From Microbulbifer aggregans (lineage in GTDB: Bacteria; Pseudomonadota; Gammaproteobacteria; Pseudomonadales; Cellvibrionaceae), in the NCBI RefSeq assembly GCF_020524005.1, contig NZ_JAIVKK010000001.1, positions 372,001 to 436,000 on the forward strand: a stretch of 64,000 bases of DNA, given 5' to 3'. The notes beneath the pieces were generated by a model. The model was not told the DNA's origin. It ran no database searches and saw nothing but the letters and a program-made list of their open reading frames with translations. Position numbers and translations under genes: made by a program. Positions 63,132-64,000 of the stretch are shown here, one piece after another. The stretch's first letter is position 1. Each line of letters opens with the position of its first letter.

Positions 63132-64000
63132 ATGCATAACTCAGAGAAAACATTCAAACGCGCCATCTTAAGTGCCGCCGTTGTTGCGACCTGTATCCCA
63201 TCCTGGGTTATTGCGGCCGACGCCAAGGATGAAAACCTGGAAGAAGTTACCGTTACCGGAAGCTTGTTGGGTGAGTCGCTTCCGGAGGAAGTCACCTTAT
63301 ACCCGGGCAACCGCAGCGTGCTCAGCGCCGAACAACTGCGCAAAAGTGCCAGCCTGTCGCTGGATGGCGCGCTTCAGCAGGTACCCGGCGTCAAGGTACA
63401 AGATGAAACCGGCACCGGTGTACTTCCCAATGTGGCCGTGCGCGGTATGAACGCAAGCCGCAGTGGCTACACCCAGTTCCTGCTGGATGGCGTGCCTCTG
63501 ACGCTGGCGCCCTATGGACACACCGGCCAGTCCCTTTTCCCTACAGCCCTGAAAAGCATCGAACGTATCGATATCGTTCGTGGCGGCGCGGCTGTCCAGT
63601 ACGGGCCGAACAATGTGGCCGGCGTGATCAACCTCGTCAGCAAGCCCGTCCCGCAGGAATATGAAACCAGCCTCGAAGAAAAAGTAACCACCTTCTCCGG
63701 CGGCAACACCCTGACGGACACTTATGTCCGCACCGGCGGCAATCTGACCGACAGCTTTGCCCTGCAAATGGAAGGCAACGTGATCGCCGGCGATTCATTC
63801 CGCGATCACTCGGATACCCGTGTTGAAAACTGGGTGTTGAAATCCCGCTGGGACATCGCTGAGCACAAGCGGCTGGACCTGAACATCCAGCACTATGATG
63901 CGGATACAGAAATGCCGGGCGCCCTTACAACAGCGGCATATCAGCAGAACCGCGACCAGTCCCAACGGCCGAATGACCGATTCCTGGGGGACACGAAGCG
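63132..64000 (+). CDS. FecA-like TonB-dependent receptor (3' end outside window)
   Basis: Open from the ATG at 63132 (AAGG 10 nt upstream) to the window edge, 289 codons. Signal peptide about 1-27 ending VIA. TonB box region ENLEEVTVTGS. The plug domain shows QQVPGVKVQDE, VAVRGMNASRSGYTQFLLDGVPL, APYGHTGQS, and ERIDIVRGGAAVQYGPNNVAGVINLVS, given here as RIDIVRGGAAVQYG and NNVAGVINLV; the APYG and RGG-x-x-V-x-YGP patterns are typical of FecA-type receptors. The substrate could be an iron chelate or another metal complex; the CobW gene opposite makes other metals possible. Confidence 0.88.
   Translation, partial: MHNSEKTFKRAILSAAVVATCIPSWVIAADAKDENLEEVTVTGSLLGESLPEEVTLYPGNRSVLSAEQLRKSASLSLDGALQQVPGVKVQDETGTGVLPNVAVRGMNASRSGYTQFLLDGVPLTLAPYGHTGQSLFPTALKSIERIDIVRGGAAVQYGPNNVAGVINLVSKPVPQEYETSLEEKVTTFSGGNTLTDTYVRTGGNLTDSFALQMEGNVIAGDSFRDHSDTRVENWVLKSRWDIAEHKRLDLNIQHYDADTEMPGALTTAAYQQNRDQSQRPNDRFLGDTK

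Overview
The window looks like a chromosomal segment of a marine gammaproteobacterium. The block aat-bpt-infA-clpA, trxB, ftsK, lolA-rarA-crcB-serS-cysG has the gene order seen in Pseudomonas and its relatives. The protein style and the many TonB receptors fit Cellvibrionales, with Microbulbifer the best guess; this placement is inference from gene order and protein likeness only.

Layout. (1) 1-13.7 kb is core housekeeping: ClpA (cut by the window edge), IF-1, both N-degron aminoacyl-protein transferases, thioredoxin reductase, FtsK, LolA, RarA, a CrcB fluoride channel, SerRS, CysG and a small membrane protein. (2) 13.7-31.4 kb is envelope and metabolic accessory material: a penicillin-acylase-family enzyme divergent from a TonB receptor, an ergothioneine operon (egtB-egtD) overlapping a DUF411 gene, a YheT-type hydrolase, a CzcCBA-type heavy-metal efflux operon and an LTA-synthase-like sulfatase. 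(3) 31.5-41.5 kb is visibly AT-richer and full of unrecognised genes on the minus strand: a sirtuin/propeller/724-aa operon, four unknown genes including two tandem paralogous secreted proteins, an IS30-family element whose transposase has an in-frame stop, and remnants of an IS256-type transposase, a tyrosine recombinase and another broken gene. (4) 41.8-56.4 kb is a type I secretion cassette on the minus strand: HlyB-like ABC exporter, HlyD-like adaptor, a 309-aa exported protein of unknown function, and a 3312-aa RTX giant with a lysozyme-like N-terminal domain. (5) 56.9-64 kb returns to ordinary content: a LysR regulator divergent from class III alcohol dehydrogenase, an M3 lipoprotein peptidase, a CobW-type metal GTPase and the start of a FecA-like TonB receptor that runs off the window.

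How the genes work together. Aat and Bpt tag proteins with N-terminal leucine or phenylalanine for ClpAP. EgtD and EgtB are the two central ergothioneine enzymes. The three RND genes form one tripartite metal pump. HlyB and HlyD are the inner-membrane part of a type I exporter whose obvious cargo is the adjacent RTX protein; no outer-membrane TolC gene lies beside them. Regions 3 and 4 together look like an acquired, reshuffled island. The two most interesting candidates for an undescribed system are the RTX-lysozyme cassette with its linked exported protein, and the sirtuin (without zinc cysteines)-propeller-724-aa operon.
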